Source of the DNA: Ferruginibacter sp.
GTDB lineage: Bacteria > Bacteroidota > Bacteroidia > Chitinophagales > Chitinophagaceae
Direction: 5' to 3'
Assembly: GCA_025963635.1 (NCBI GenBank)
Contig: JAOQAK010000063.1
Location: forward strand, 186,001 to 250,000
DNA: 64,000 bases
Position numbers and translations under genes: made by a program
Shown: positions 35,240-44,316 of the stretch, one piece after another
Layout of the letters: every line of letters starts with the position of its first letter
Position numbering within the stretch: the stretch's first letter is position 1
Notes under the pieces: generated by a model
Databases searched by the model: none
What the model saw: the letters and a program-made list of their open reading frames with translations, nothing else
What the model was told of the DNA's origin: nothing

Positions 35240-36655
35240 TTATGCTGGCTTTTGTACTATTGGGATGCAAACCGTAAAGCTGGTTTTTCCGGGGGCTGAG
35301 TCAACCTTTATATCACCATTATGGCGTTTGACAATCCTGTTTACAATGTCTAAACCAATACCGGTTCCTTCACCAACTTTTTTTGTAGTGAAGAACGGAT
35401 CGAAAATACGCGACTTGATTTCTGGTGATATCCCTACCCCATTGTCTATGATGCGTACAATTACATTCCTGTCATCTTTGGATGTTTCAATGGTAAGTAT
35501 CCCATGTTGTCCAAGCGCAAAGATCGCGTTATCGATCAGGTTGGTCCACACCTGGTTGAGTTCTCCGATGAAAGCCGGAACAAGCGGCAGTTCATCGCAG
35601 AATTTCCTCACCACCTCAATATTTTTTTCCCGGAGCTTGAACCCAAGAAGTGTAAGCGTATTTTCAATATCCTGGTGAATGTCGGTTGGTTGTAATTCAT
35701 TGGTACGGTCCATGTGAACATGGCTCGCAATGGATCCAACCAAATTCGAGATCCGGTCGGAAGCATGTGCCAGGTCTGTGATAATTTTTTGAGAGCTTAC
35801 AAGGTTTTCAAGCCAGGGAATCATCTGCTTAAACGCCATCGGACCTAAATCATTCCGGATGGCTTCAAGTTCCTCAATTGAAAATTCATATTCCGAAAAG
35901 GTTTCAGCAGCTTCTCTTTGAGTTACTCCATTTTGTTCCAGCCATTCCGCCAGTTCATCTTCATTTTCCATGCGCTGCAATGTTGCCAGTTTGGTATTTT
36001 GCTGCTTCCCGATTTCTTTCTGGCTCACCAATTCCCGGATTTTTTGGATATGCTGTGCGGTCATATTACATTCAAGCAAGGTTTCTGTGAATTGGTAGTT
36101 TAAATTTAACCTTTTGGAAAGTTCATCCGAAATGCCCCGGATAGCAGCAGCAGGATTATTTAGTTCATGCGCAATACCGGCTGCAAGATTGCCTAATGCG
36201 TCCACCTTTTCATGTTGCAATTTGGTGGTGGCAAATGCTTTCGCTCTTTCGGTCATATAACTGATCAGGCGCTGGATAAAATCCGGGTTGAGCAGTTCCA
36301 GTTCGGCAAAATGTTTTTTGTGGATACGAAGCAATTTTACATCTCCTAATGCATAAGAATAGCCGGGATAGGTTTTCATTCTTGAGTATGGCAATAGTCC
36401 GCCCACACCACCAGTAACGTTATTGTTTTCGAATGTAAAATAATATACCTGGCGTCCGTTCACATACATATAAAAAACAATCGTCCCCACCAGCGAAATC
36501 CACATCACTTCAGCAGGCTCGCCGTATTTTGCGATGATATCTCCGTCTGCATATTCACGATATTCTGAATGCTCCAATATCCATTGGAGATGTTCATCAG
36601 CCAGGCCGTCTAATGCGATGATATTTTTTAAATCTTCAATGTTTACATCTTGCAT
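35240..36655 (-). CDS. Cyclic-nucleotide-domain histidine kinase
   Basis: A 471-residue soluble kinase. Residues ~10-130 form a CAP-type cNMP-binding/effector domain (YADGDIIAKYGEPAEVMWIS). HisKA: His163 in GNLAAGIAHELNNPAAAIRG. An unusual long helical insert (~185-290) precedes a HATPase domain with NLIDNAIFAL, IDNGVGI, FDPFFTTKKVGEG and GTGIGLDIVNRIV. The gene starts a two-gene operon with the receiver/flavoprotein fusion. The kinase presumably phosphorylates that receiver in response to a ligand or redox cue bound by the N-terminal domain; the ligand cannot be told from sequence. Confidence 0.92.
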   Translation of the reverse strand: MQDVNIEDLKNIIALDGLADEHLQWILEHSEYREYADGDIIAKYGEPAEVMWISLVGTIVFYMYVNGRQVYYFTFENNNVTGGVGGLLPYSRMKTYPGYSYALGDVKLLRIHKKHFAELELLNPDFIQRLISYMTERAKAFATTKLQHEKVDALGNLAAGIAHELNNPAAAIRGISDELSKRLNLNYQFTETLLECNMTAQHIQKIRELVSQKEIGKQQNTKLATLQRMENEDELAEWLEQNGVTQREAAETFSEYEFSIEELEAIRNDLGPMAFKQMIPWLENLVSSQKIITDLAHASDRISNLVGSIASHVHMDRTNELQPTDIHQDIENTLTLLGFKLREKNIEVVRKFCDELPLVPAFIGELNQVWTNLIDNAIFALGQHGILTIETSKDDRNVIVRIIDNGVGISPEIKSRIFDPFFTTKKVGEGTGIGLDIVNRIVKRHNGDIKVDSAPGKTSFTVCIPIVQKPA

Positions 36656-37101
36656 TGAGTTGAATTTTATTTAACAATAAAAGCGTGCGCATGAAATGAA
36701 TTTATGATCGTACCATTTATTACAATGGCGCTCCGGTATTTGCCGCGTTTGCGATGTTTAGAAATGTTTAGCCGGGCAGACCGATTCGATGTTGCATTGT
36801 AAATACAAAATACAAATTAATCCCTAATAGTTGAAGTATAAAAACGTTTACAGTGAACTAAAACCGGTTGCGGGCTATTGCTGATATTAATTACCACCAA
36901 TCACCGTAATTTTCCAGGAGATTGCTAAGCCGTTAAAGTTTTTTACTTTAGTGTCCGGAAGATTCGGGAGAAAGAACAGGTAGGCGATCGATTTAAAGTT
37001 TAAATAATTACAGCCGGTAGTCGCGTCCTTTATAACTTTCAGCTCTAACAAAAGCCCGTTTGAAGTATCCCATCACAACAACTAAAACTTAAGAAAGCAG
37101 C
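36656..37101. other. Divergent intergenic region, kinase / GH92
   Basis: These 446 bases separate the leftward kinase gene from the rightward GH92 gene. Visible are an 8-bp direct repeat ATGTTTAG at 36754-36761 and 36764-36771, a 6-bp inverted repeat TAAAGT/ACTTTA near 36934-36950 and no open frame worth calling. It must hold both promoters; a partial -7 match TAACTTTC precedes the GH92 gene but lacks a spaced TTTG. Confidence 0.4.
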
Positions 37102-39399
37102 ATGAAAAAAATCGGTATTTTATCCCTGTTCCTGTTATCCATTTCCTGTATCTCATTTGCACAAAAACAAGCAAAAAGTAAACAGGCCGTTCACTATGTA
37201 AATCCGCTGATCGGAACACCTTATGCTGGCTTTAAAAAAGGATTAGACGGAGGCGGCACAGTACCCGCAGTGGGTACACCCTTTGCCATGACAAATTTTT
37301 TGGCACAAACCGCAGAACCAAAAATGGGATTAAATGCTTATGTGTATGAACAAAAAAGTATTATGGGCTTCCTTGCTTCGCACCAGCCAACTGTGTGGAT
37401 GGGCGACTATGGCTATGTTTCGGTGATGCCCCAGGTTGGTGAGTTAAAACTATTACCCAAGGACAGGGCTTTACCCTTTGAACACAAGGATGAAGTATCG
37501 CATCCGTATTATTATTGTGTGCTGCTCAACACTGGTAACCATCAATATATAAAAGGAGAAATTGCGGCGGCCTCAAGGGCGGGCATCTTTCAGTTTACTT
37601 TTCCTGCTGCTGAAAAGGCTCGTTTTATTATCCAGGGAATCAATCTAAATCCTGAACTGGCCGACCCTTCCAACGATTATGGGCCAAGGATCAAATCAAT
37701 AAGAGGGTATGTAAAAATTGATAGTATAAAAAATGAAATCACCGGTTATAACCCCGACCGGATGTCGGCACAAATTGGTCCTGATCTGCCAAACTTCAAA
37801 GGTTATTTTATCATTCAATGCGATAAAAAAATTGCTTCTTTTGGAACCTGGGACAATACTACCGTAAACCCATCTTCGATTGAACAACTGGGTACAAGAA
37901 TGGGAGCTTACATCAATTTTAAAACCAGGGCGGGAGAAAAAATAGCATTGCGGATCGGCACTTCTTTTATCAGCCTGGATCAGGCACGGATCAATATGGC
38001 GAAAGAAATTTCCGGTCGCAGTTTTGAACAACTGGTCGCCTCCACCCGTAACACCTGGCAAGCGAATTTAGCATGCATGAAGCCTGAAGGAATTACCGAA
38101 GACCAGCAAGCGATTTTTTATACAGCGCTTTTTCATACCATGCAGTTCCCAAGAGAGTTTTCTGAGTATGGAAAATATTACAGTGCTTTTGACGACCAGG
38201 TGCATACCGGCACTTCCTACACCGATTTTTCTTTGTGGGATACATACAGGGCACTCCATCCCCTACTGATCTTTACCCAACCCGATCGGGTAAACGACAT
38301 GATCACGGCCATGCTACAAATGTACAAAGAAGGTGGCCGTTTGCCCATGTGGCCCAATCCTGCCGAAACCAATATTATGATCAGCACCCACGCGGATGCG
38401 GTGATTGCCGATGCTTATGTAAAAGGCATTCGTGGTTATGATGTGAAACTTGCGTATGAAGCATTGTTAAAAGATGCGATGGTGCCACCATACCATGATA
38501 CCAGCCTTGCTTATGGTGATCGTGATCTGTGGACGGGCTATGAAGCAAGGGCCGGACTTACCGCCTTCAACAGTATTGGCTATGTTCCCTTTGGAAAAAC
38601 GGCCGAGTCTGTTTCCCGTACCATTGAATATGCATCAGATAATTATTCCGTAGCACAGATGGCGAAAGCGTTGGGCAAAAAATATGATTACGAAAAAATT
38701 TTAGCATGGAGCAAGAACTATAAAAACCTCTATGATTCAACGGCCGGCTTTTTGATCCCCAAACTGGCGGACGGTTCATTTGTGCATTTCAATCCAAAAG
38801 ATAAATTGGGCAGGCAGGATGGTTTTACAGAAGGCGATCAATGGACCTACCTGTTTGGTGCCCTGCACGATGTTCCGGGGATGATTGAAATGATGGGTGG
38901 AAAAGAAAAGTTTATTGCCAAACTGGATGAGAACTTTGCAGGTAATCATTACCGTCATGATAACGAACCCGGTCACCATTATTGTTACCTCTACGATTAC
39001 TGCGGACAGCCATGGAAAACGCAGGAACTGATCAGGAAGCACACTACAGAAAATTACCTCAACGAACCGCTGGGCATCAACGGCAATGAAGATTGCGGGC
39101 AAATGGCGGCCTGGTATATTTTTGGGGTAATGGGTTTTTACCCGGTAACACCCGCTTCCGGTATCTATGCCATCGGTGCACCACAGTTTCCAAAACTCAT
39201 TGTAAATTTGAAGGTCAACAATCAGCAAAAAACGTTTACGATTATTGCCAATAAGCTGTCTGCAAAAAACAAATACATTCAAAGTGTACAACTGGATGGC
39301 AGGCACATTGATCATCCTTTTATCAGCCATGCCGATATTGTAAAAGGGCGTCAACTGATTTTCGAAATGGGACCGGCGCCAAATAAAAACTGGAAATAA
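37102..39399 (+). CDS. GH92 alpha-mannosidase, secreted
   Basis: A 765-residue exported family 92 glycoside hydrolase: signal peptide ending near SFAQ (~20), then HYVNPLIGT, the beta-sandwich and the (alpha/alpha)6 catalytic domain. The acid-bearing motif reads NEPGHHYCYLYDY with Glu622, and the base motif NEDCGQMAAWYIF follows. GH92 enzymes are calcium-dependent inverting exo-alpha-mannosidases. It is monocistronic, well away from the CAZyme cluster at 45-64 kb, and shares the canonical Glu with two of the three GH92 units there. Linkage specificity cannot be inferred. Confidence 0.95.
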   Translation: MKKIGILSLFLLSISCISFAQKQAKSKQAVHYVNPLIGTPYAGFKKGLDGGGTVPAVGTPFAMTNFLAQTAEPKMGLNAYVYEQKSIMGFLASHQPTVWMGDYGYVSVMPQVGELKLLPKDRALPFEHKDEVSHPYYYCVLLNTGNHQYIKGEIAAASRAGIFQFTFPAAEKARFIIQGINLNPELADPSNDYGPRIKSIRGYVKIDSIKNEITGYNPDRMSAQIGPDLPNFKGYFIIQCDKKIASFGTWDNTTVNPSSIEQLGTRMGAYINFKTRAGEKIALRIGTSFISLDQARINMAKEISGRSFEQLVASTRNTWQANLACMKPEGITEDQQAIFYTALFHTMQFPREFSEYGKYYSAFDDQVHTGTSYTDFSLWDTYRALHPLLIFTQPDRVNDMITAMLQMYKEGGRLPMWPNPAETNIMISTHADAVIADAYVKGIRGYDVKLAYEALLKDAMVPPYHDTSLAYGDRDLWTGYEARAGLTAFNSIGYVPFGKTAESVSRTIEYASDNYSVAQMAKALGKKYDYEKILAWSKNYKNLYDSTAGFLIPKLADGSFVHFNPKDKLGRQDGFTEGDQWTYLFGALHDVPGMIEMMGGKEKFIAKLDENFAGNHYRHDNEPGHHYCYLYDYCGQPWKTQELIRKHTTENYLNEPLGINGNEDCGQMAAWYIFGVMGFYPVTPASGIYAIGAPQFPKLIVNLKVNNQQKTFTIIANKLSAKNKYIQSVQLDGRHIDHPFISHADIVKGRQLIFEMGPAPNKNWK

Positions 39400-39461
39400 C
39401 AACAATGAACTTTATTGTAAACATATCTTGTCCGGGCATTTGATCATTGGGCAACATCCTT

Positions 39462-39484
39462 GCATCGCCCTCTTGTACGACATA
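39462..39484. repeat. TGTACGACATA dispersed repeat, copy 1
   Basis: A 23-base stretch ending TTGTACGACATA matches 20 of 23 positions at 54982-55004, where the flanking ~15 bases also resemble (TTG-GCA words). It is in the spacer after the GH92 gene. Short intergenic repeats with this core are, from memory, scattered in related genomes. Confidence 0.6.
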
Positions 39485-39690
39485 CCATTGAGGAACTTTA
39501 TCGAAGCGGAGTTGGTTTGTGAAGACGCAATGACCGCCAACTTAAGCCTTTGCCAAAAAGTAATGAGGATGATTAATAAAAGCTTCGCTACGGCATTTCC
39601 GTCCATAAATTATGTTTCCAATTTAAAATTTAAAACAATAATATCTTTGAATAGTAGGTATCTCTTATTTAGTCAAAACAACAATCGTAT

Positions 39691-40341
39691 ATGATTACAC
39701 CCGAAGTATTGCAATTGGCTCAACAACTATGGAATTACCATCACATGAATCATTCCCTGGCAAAATCTGATTGCATATTGGCATTGGGTAGCCATGATTT
39801 GAGAGTTGCTGACAGAGCCGCTGAATTGTACCTGCAAGGCTGGGCGCCCCTTGTGATTATGTCTGGTGGATTGGGCAACTTTACGCAAAATATGTGGACG
39901 GAAAGTGAGGCGGACAAATTTGCCGCGATTGCAGTAAAAAAAGGTGTGCCTGCTGAGGCAATTCTCATAGAAAACAAGTCGACCAATACCGGTGAAAATA
40001 TCTTATTTACCCAACAGCTACTAACGCAAAAAGGACTTGATCCGCAAAACTTTATAGTAGTGCAAAAACCCTATATGGAAAGAAGGTCATATGCAACTTT
40101 TAAAAAACACTGGCCTAATAAAAACCTGCTGGTAACATCTCCACAAATCGCTTTTGAAAAATATCCTACCGATGACATTCCGTTAGAAAGAGTAATCAAT
40201 ATCATGATTGGAGATCTGCAACGGATCAGGTTATATCCTGCTAAAGGGTTCCAAATTTACCAGGATATACCTACTCAGGTATGGGATGCATATGAACGTC
40301 TTGTGCAGTTGGGATTTGATAAACACCTCATGAAAGTATAG
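39691..40341 (+). CDS. YdcF-like DUF218 protein
   Basis: A 216-residue cytoplasmic DUF218 protein (no signal peptide). Family features: DCILALGSHDLRVADRAAEL, LVIMSGGLGN, TESEADKFAAIAVKKGVP and STNTGENILFTQQLL. In E. coli, YdcF binds S-adenosylmethionine, and relatives (SanA, ElyC) act in envelope biogenesis; the role here is unknown. Single gene in its own unit after a 291-base spacer. Confidence 0.85.
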   Translation: MITPEVLQLAQQLWNYHHMNHSLAKSDCILALGSHDLRVADRAAELYLQGWAPLVIMSGGLGNFTQNMWTESEADKFAAIAVKKGVPAEAILIENKSTNTGENILFTQQLLTQKGLDPQNFIVVQKPYMERRSYATFKKHWPNKNLLVTSPQIAFEKYPTDDIPLERVINIMIGDLQRIRLYPAKGFQIYQDIPTQVWDAYERLVQLGFDKHLMKV

Positions 40342-40427
40342 AATTGTTCATGGCCCACGCGATTTCCGGCATTGTTAAATTTAAAAAAAACTTATCCGCC
40401 AGAAAATCGCCTTCGTAATTTTAAACA

Positions 40428-40775
40428 TCACTTTTTCCCGGCAACTTTTCTCGTAGCTTCTTTAACAGCTTTCTTAGCTGGAGCAGTTTTTTTCGGAGCT
40501 GCTGGCTTTGCTACTTTTTTGACACCGGCACCGGCGGATTTTGCAACCGGTTCCTTTGGCTTAGCCTTCCCTGCTTTTTTAGGTGCAGCTTTTTTCTTTA
40601 CAGCAATATTCTGCAAGGTGGTTTTCACAGATTCAATGGCGTCACCCGCTATTTCAATTAAGTGATCTTTACCGGCGATGATTTCACCTGCCAAATGCCC
40701 CACTTGTCCTGCAAATTTGGTAATAATTGTTTTTTCTTTAGCTGTCTTTTTTGGGTTCTTTTTTATAGTTGCCAT
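40428..40775 (-). CDS. Histone H1-like lysine/alanine-rich protein
   Basis: A 115-residue basic protein: a helical N-terminal ~55 residues (TIITKFAGQVGHLAGEIIAG, then AIESVKTTLQNIAVKKK) and a C-terminal tail of Lys-Ala-Pro repeats (KKAAPKKAGKAKPKE, KKTAPAKKAVKEATRK) like the C-terminus of histone H1. Probably a nucleoid or nucleic-acid-binding protein; target and role unknown. Low-complexity tail makes database matches unreliable, so the name rests on composition. Confidence 0.75.
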   Translation of the reverse strand: MATIKKNPKKTAKEKTIITKFAGQVGHLAGEIIAGKDHLIEIAGDAIESVKTTLQNIAVKKKAAPKKAGKAKPKEPVAKSAGAGVKKVAKPAAPKKTAPAKKAVKEATRKVAGKK

Positions 40776-40953
40776 TGAAGTAAGTTTAAGAAAGTAAATA
40801 TAGGGAATAAAATATATGCCTTCTACTAAACTTAATGCTGGATTAACCTATCTTAAGCCATGCAATTTACTGCACACGTTTAACAGGCAAAGAGAAACCA
40901 ACCTATTCACAATGTTTTTTAGGCTTGATCCAACATTTTTTTTACTTTTCAGC

Positions 40954-43032
40954 ATGAAATATTTATTGCTGTCATTTGCCTTTTTTACCACGTTGGCTTA
41001 CGCCCAAATCAATCCAACCAATATTACGATTGCCCGCGACAGTTTTGGTGTACCGCATATTTTTGCGCCCACCGATGCCGAAGTTGCTTATGGTCTTGCC
41101 TGGGCCCACGCTGAAGACGATTTCAACACCTTACAATTGGTGGTGCTATCGGGCAAAGCTAAATTGGGCACTGCTTTAGGTAAAAAAGGTGCAGCCGCAG
41201 ATTACGTGGTAAATCTTTTGCGGTGCAGGCAATTGGTGGATGATCAATGGAACACCCTTAGTCCAGATTTTATTGCTTTGATAAAAGGATATGTGCAGGG
41301 ATTAAATGATTACGCCAAAGCGCATCCCGGCGAAATAAAATACAAGAAAGCCTTCCCTTTTGACGAGAAAGAATACCTTACTGCTACTGTTTTTTCGCTA
41401 AGTATATTTTGCGGGGTTGATGTTGCACTGCCCAAGATATTAGGGGGTACAATTGGCACCGTGCCCGGCTTTTCGTCGCAGGGGTCGAATGCATTTGCAT
41501 TTCATCCGTCAAAGACCAGCACGGGTGAAGCCTTCCTGGCCATTAATGCACACCAGCCTGTGGAAGGGCCTACAGCTTTCTATGAAGCCCATTTACAAAG
41601 TGACGAAGGTTGGAATATGTTGGGTGGATTGTTTCCAGGAGGCTGTCTTATTTTTCATGGCACCAACGAAAACCTCGGATGGGCACATACCGTTAACAAC
41701 CCTGACAAAATAGATGTGTACCAGCTGGAGATGAATCCGGCAGATAATAATCAATACAAGTTTGATGGTAAGTGGCTCAAACTGGAAGTTAAGAATGCCA
41801 GGCTACGGATAAAAGGAATACCTGTAACCATTAACAGGACGGTGTACTGGAGTAAATACGGAGCCACGGTAAAATCACCACAAGGGGTATACGCGATGCG
41901 GCTTCCTGCAAACATGGATTGCAAAGCCTTGGAAGAATGGTACCGGATGAATAAAGCAAAAAACTTTACTGAGTTTTATGATGCACTTAGAATGACCAGT
42001 TTGCCGATGTTCAACATCGTGTATGCAGACCGGTATGATACCATTTTCTATATAAGCAATGCTAAAATACCGGTACGCAATTCCGATCCCAAGTTTAGCT
42101 GGGGAAACGTCTTGCCTGGAAATACATCCACTAACTTGTGGACGCAATTCAAGCCTGTTACGGCCTTGCCCCAATACATCAATCCCCCATCGGGCTATTT
42201 GTTTAATACCAACCATTCTCCGTTCCTGGCAACAGACAAAAAATCTAATCTGGATCCCAAAAATTATGATCCGAATGATGGTTTTGAGACTTATGATAAT
42301 AACCGCAGTCAGCGGGTTACCGAACTAATGAAAGGAGTTGATAAGATAGACTACGAATATTTTAAGCGTATTAAATTTGACCGGCAATACCCGCAACAAT
42401 TGCAATTTCCATATGGAATAGATAGTATGCTGCATTTAAATGCAAGTGAATATCCTTTATTGAAGGAGGTTATTACTCCCCTGCAAAAATGGAATTACCA
42501 GGCTATCAAGTCAAGTAAAGGTGCCGCAGTATTCTTATTGCTGTATGATTATATCGCGAAGAAACTGGGTGGCACCCCGCCACGGCAACTAAGCAAGGCC
42601 GAGAGTGTAGAAACATTTCAATATATAAATGATTACCTGTTGAAAAATTTTGGCACAACAAACCTTACTTTAGGCGATATACAAAAATTAGTAAGGGGTG
42701 ATGATGCAAGAGCGGCTGACGGTTTGCCAGATATACTTGCAGCTGCCTATACCACACCTTATATCAATGGCATGCGCAAAATCGGTACGGGCGATGCCTA
42801 CATTTGTTTTGTCCGTTATCCAAAAAACGGATTGCCCATCATTGAATCAATCAATACTTTTGGCGCATCTCAGCATCCGGCATCGCCTCATTATAAAGAC
42901 CAGATGACCATGTTCCAAAATCAACAAACCAAACACATGACGCTTGATAAAAAGGAAGTATTGCAAACCGCGGAGAGAATATATCACCCGGTTGTGAATA
43001 AAAAAGAACCTGCACCGAGCCCTTCTCATTAA
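40954..43032 (+). CDS. Penicillin acylase family N-terminal-nucleophile hydrolase
   Basis: A 692-residue secreted Ntn hydrolase. ATG 40954 gives a signal peptide ending near AYAQ (~18); the open frame extends to 40816 without a signal and is rejected. After the alpha-chain segment (TIARDSFGVPHIFAPTDAEV, GLAWAHAEDDF) the nucleophile is Ser178 in SQGSNAFAFHP, where autocatalytic cleavage should expose the new N-terminus. Family members hydrolyse amide bonds in penicillins, acyl-homoserine lactones or other acyl amides. Substrate unknown; quorum quenching is one possibility. Confidence 0.92.
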   Translation: MKYLLLSFAFFTTLAYAQINPTNITIARDSFGVPHIFAPTDAEVAYGLAWAHAEDDFNTLQLVVLSGKAKLGTALGKKGAAADYVVNLLRCRQLVDDQWNTLSPDFIALIKGYVQGLNDYAKAHPGEIKYKKAFPFDEKEYLTATVFSLSIFCGVDVALPKILGGTIGTVPGFSSQGSNAFAFHPSKTSTGEAFLAINAHQPVEGPTAFYEAHLQSDEGWNMLGGLFPGGCLIFHGTNENLGWAHTVNNPDKIDVYQLEMNPADNNQYKFDGKWLKLEVKNARLRIKGIPVTINRTVYWSKYGATVKSPQGVYAMRLPANMDCKALEEWYRMNKAKNFTEFYDALRMTSLPMFNIVYADRYDTIFYISNAKIPVRNSDPKFSWGNVLPGNTSTNLWTQFKPVTALPQYINPPSGYLFNTNHSPFLATDKKSNLDPKNYDPNDGFETYDNNRSQRVTELMKGVDKIDYEYFKRIKFDRQYPQQLQFPYGIDSMLHLNASEYPLLKEVITPLQKWNYQAIKSSKGAAVFLLLYDYIAKKLGGTPPRQLSKAESVETFQYINDYLLKNFGTTNLTLGDIQKLVRGDDARAADGLPDILAAAYTTPYINGMRKIGTGDAYICFVRYPKNGLPIIESINTFGASQHPASPHYKDQMTMFQNQQTKHMTLDKKEVLQTAERIYHPVVNKKEPAPSPSH

Positions 43033-43383
43033 GGCAGAACTACGCCGTGGTTGATATTATCAGGGCTTACATGCAAACGATTTTAAAATCATTCTCTGAT
43101 GCGAAGCAAAGGCTACCTGTATGAAGTATCTTCCTATCCCCCCGGTATGTTTCGTTATAAACACCATTATTCACAACAGGTTTGTATGTTTGAAAGCCAG
43201 TTCAACCTGTTTCAGGCAAGGAATTGCAATCCCTCCCATTAATGCGACCGTTGACCAGCAGCATCGCACAAAAAAACTCATTCAATTCATCCCCAATGGT
43301 ACATCGTCCGGTTCACCCGTAAGGAAGGTCGATACCATGTCTCTTTTTAATGTTAAATTTAACATCCTGTTTTTCTAAAAGAA
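43033..43383. other. Intergenic region before the GAF-LuxR gene
   Basis: These 351 bases hold a 12-bp palindrome GATTTTAAAATC at 43079-43090 and a 16-bp palindrome just before the regulator gene, described separately. An 85-codon rightward frame at 43121-43378 has no domain-like character and is not called. Confidence 0.4.
43350..43365. promoter_or_regulatory. 16-bp perfect palindrome upstream of GAF-LuxR gene
   Basis: ATGTTAAATTTAACAT is its own reverse complement and ends 18 bases before ATG 43384. Its position and size suit the binding of a dimeric regulator, perhaps the GAF-LuxR protein itself. It is AT-only at the centre, so chance cannot be excluded. Confidence 0.5.
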
Positions 43384-44253
43384 ATGATGAAATCACAAAA
43401 TAAAAATGCATTTGATAATGCTTTTGCTTCGTGGAATAAGTCTGTAGCCAGCCTTATCGATGTTGACTGGACGGAACAACTGCGAATTTTAAATGATGTA
43501 GCAGAGCTCATAACGCCAGAACTCAGCCTGGAAGAGATTACGAAAACTATTTATTCGAATGTCAACCATCTTCTTGATGCTTTTCAATTTGCAGTAGGAT
43601 TATATGATGAAAAGGAAGGGGTAATTGTTTATAAAGGAATGATTGAAGATGGAATAAGTATTCCGGATTTTTCAGTTGAGGTGATAGATGACAACCGGTT
43701 CGCCAGTTGGTGCATACGGAACGAAACCGAGATATTTATGAACAATGTAGATAGTGAATATATCAAATACCTGAAATACAAACCCATACCTTTTGCAGGA
43801 TCAAACCCGAAAGCCGCTATATATGTACCTTTAAAGTTGCATAATAAGGTGGTAGGGTTAATAACCGTACGAACCATTCGGAAAAATGTATATAGTCAGC
43901 ATCATTTATATATTTTAAAAACTGTTGGAAATTTTATCGTGAGGGCACTTGAATTAGCAAATATTTCCTCTAAACCCTATTCAAAAACCGAAGGATGCAA
44001 CAAAGAATGGCGTTGGTGCAATGAGGAAAATTTAGCTGCAAGGTCAAAAAGAGAATTGAAACTGCTTACAGAAAGAGAAAAGGAAGTTCTGTTCTTATTA
44101 GTAACCGGTTTATCGAATAAGGTCCTCGCAGAAAGACTATTTGTATCTCCTGTCACCATCAAAACACATACATTAAACATTTACAAAAAAATGGATGTGG
44201 CGAATCGTACAGCTGCTATCTTAAAAGCGGTGGAATTCGGTTGGGTTTTTTAG
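43384..44253 (+). CDS. GAF-domain LuxR-type transcription regulator
   Basis: A 289-residue cytoplasmic regulator. Residues ~30-190 form a GAF-like sensor domain (LSLEEITKTIYSNVNHLLDA, AIYVPLKLHNKVVGLITVRT). The C-terminus is a LuxR helix-turn-helix: LLTEREKEVLFLLVTGLSNK, SPVTIKTHTLNIYKKMDVAN. Start may be either of two adjacent ATGs at 43384 and 43387. A 63-base gap leads to a cupin gene on the same strand. Ligand of the GAF domain is unknown. A 16-bp palindrome lies just upstream. Confidence 0.9.
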   Translation: MMKSQNKNAFDNAFASWNKSVASLIDVDWTEQLRILNDVAELITPELSLEEITKTIYSNVNHLLDAFQFAVGLYDEKEGVIVYKGMIEDGISIPDFSVEVIDDNRFASWCIRNETEIFMNNVDSEYIKYLKYKPIPFAGSNPKAAIYVPLKLHNKVVGLITVRTIRKNVYSQHHLYILKTVGNFIVRALELANISSKPYSKTEGCNKEWRWCNEENLAARSKRELKLLTEREKEVLFLLVTGLSNKVLAERLFVSPVTIKTHTLNIYKKMDVANRTAAILKAVEFGWVF

Positions 44254-44316
44254 AAATCCACCAAATGGTATAGAGCGAATAGATTTTGTAAGATTAATTT
44301 TATTTAAAACTTTTTT

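Noticed and set aside
36754..36771. ATGTTTAG direct repeat in the kinase/GH92 spacer
   Set aside because: Only two 8-bp copies in an AT-rich spacer; no evidence of function.
38776..39405. 209-codon - strand ORF opposite the GH92 gene
   Set aside because: Antisense shadow; the GH92 frame has clear domain motifs through this whole interval.
40372..40665. 97-codon hydrophobic + strand ORF opposite the H1-like gene
   Set aside because: Mirror of the Lys-Ala-Pro repeats; the basic protein on the minus strand is the more credible reading.
40816..40953. N-terminal extension of the penicillin acylase frame
   Set aside because: The secretion signal begins at Met 40954; the 46 upstream residues would block it.
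43121..43378. 85-codon rightward ORF upstream of the GAF-LuxR gene
   Set aside because: Amino-acid composition looks random, no domain, and it covers a palindromic promoter region.
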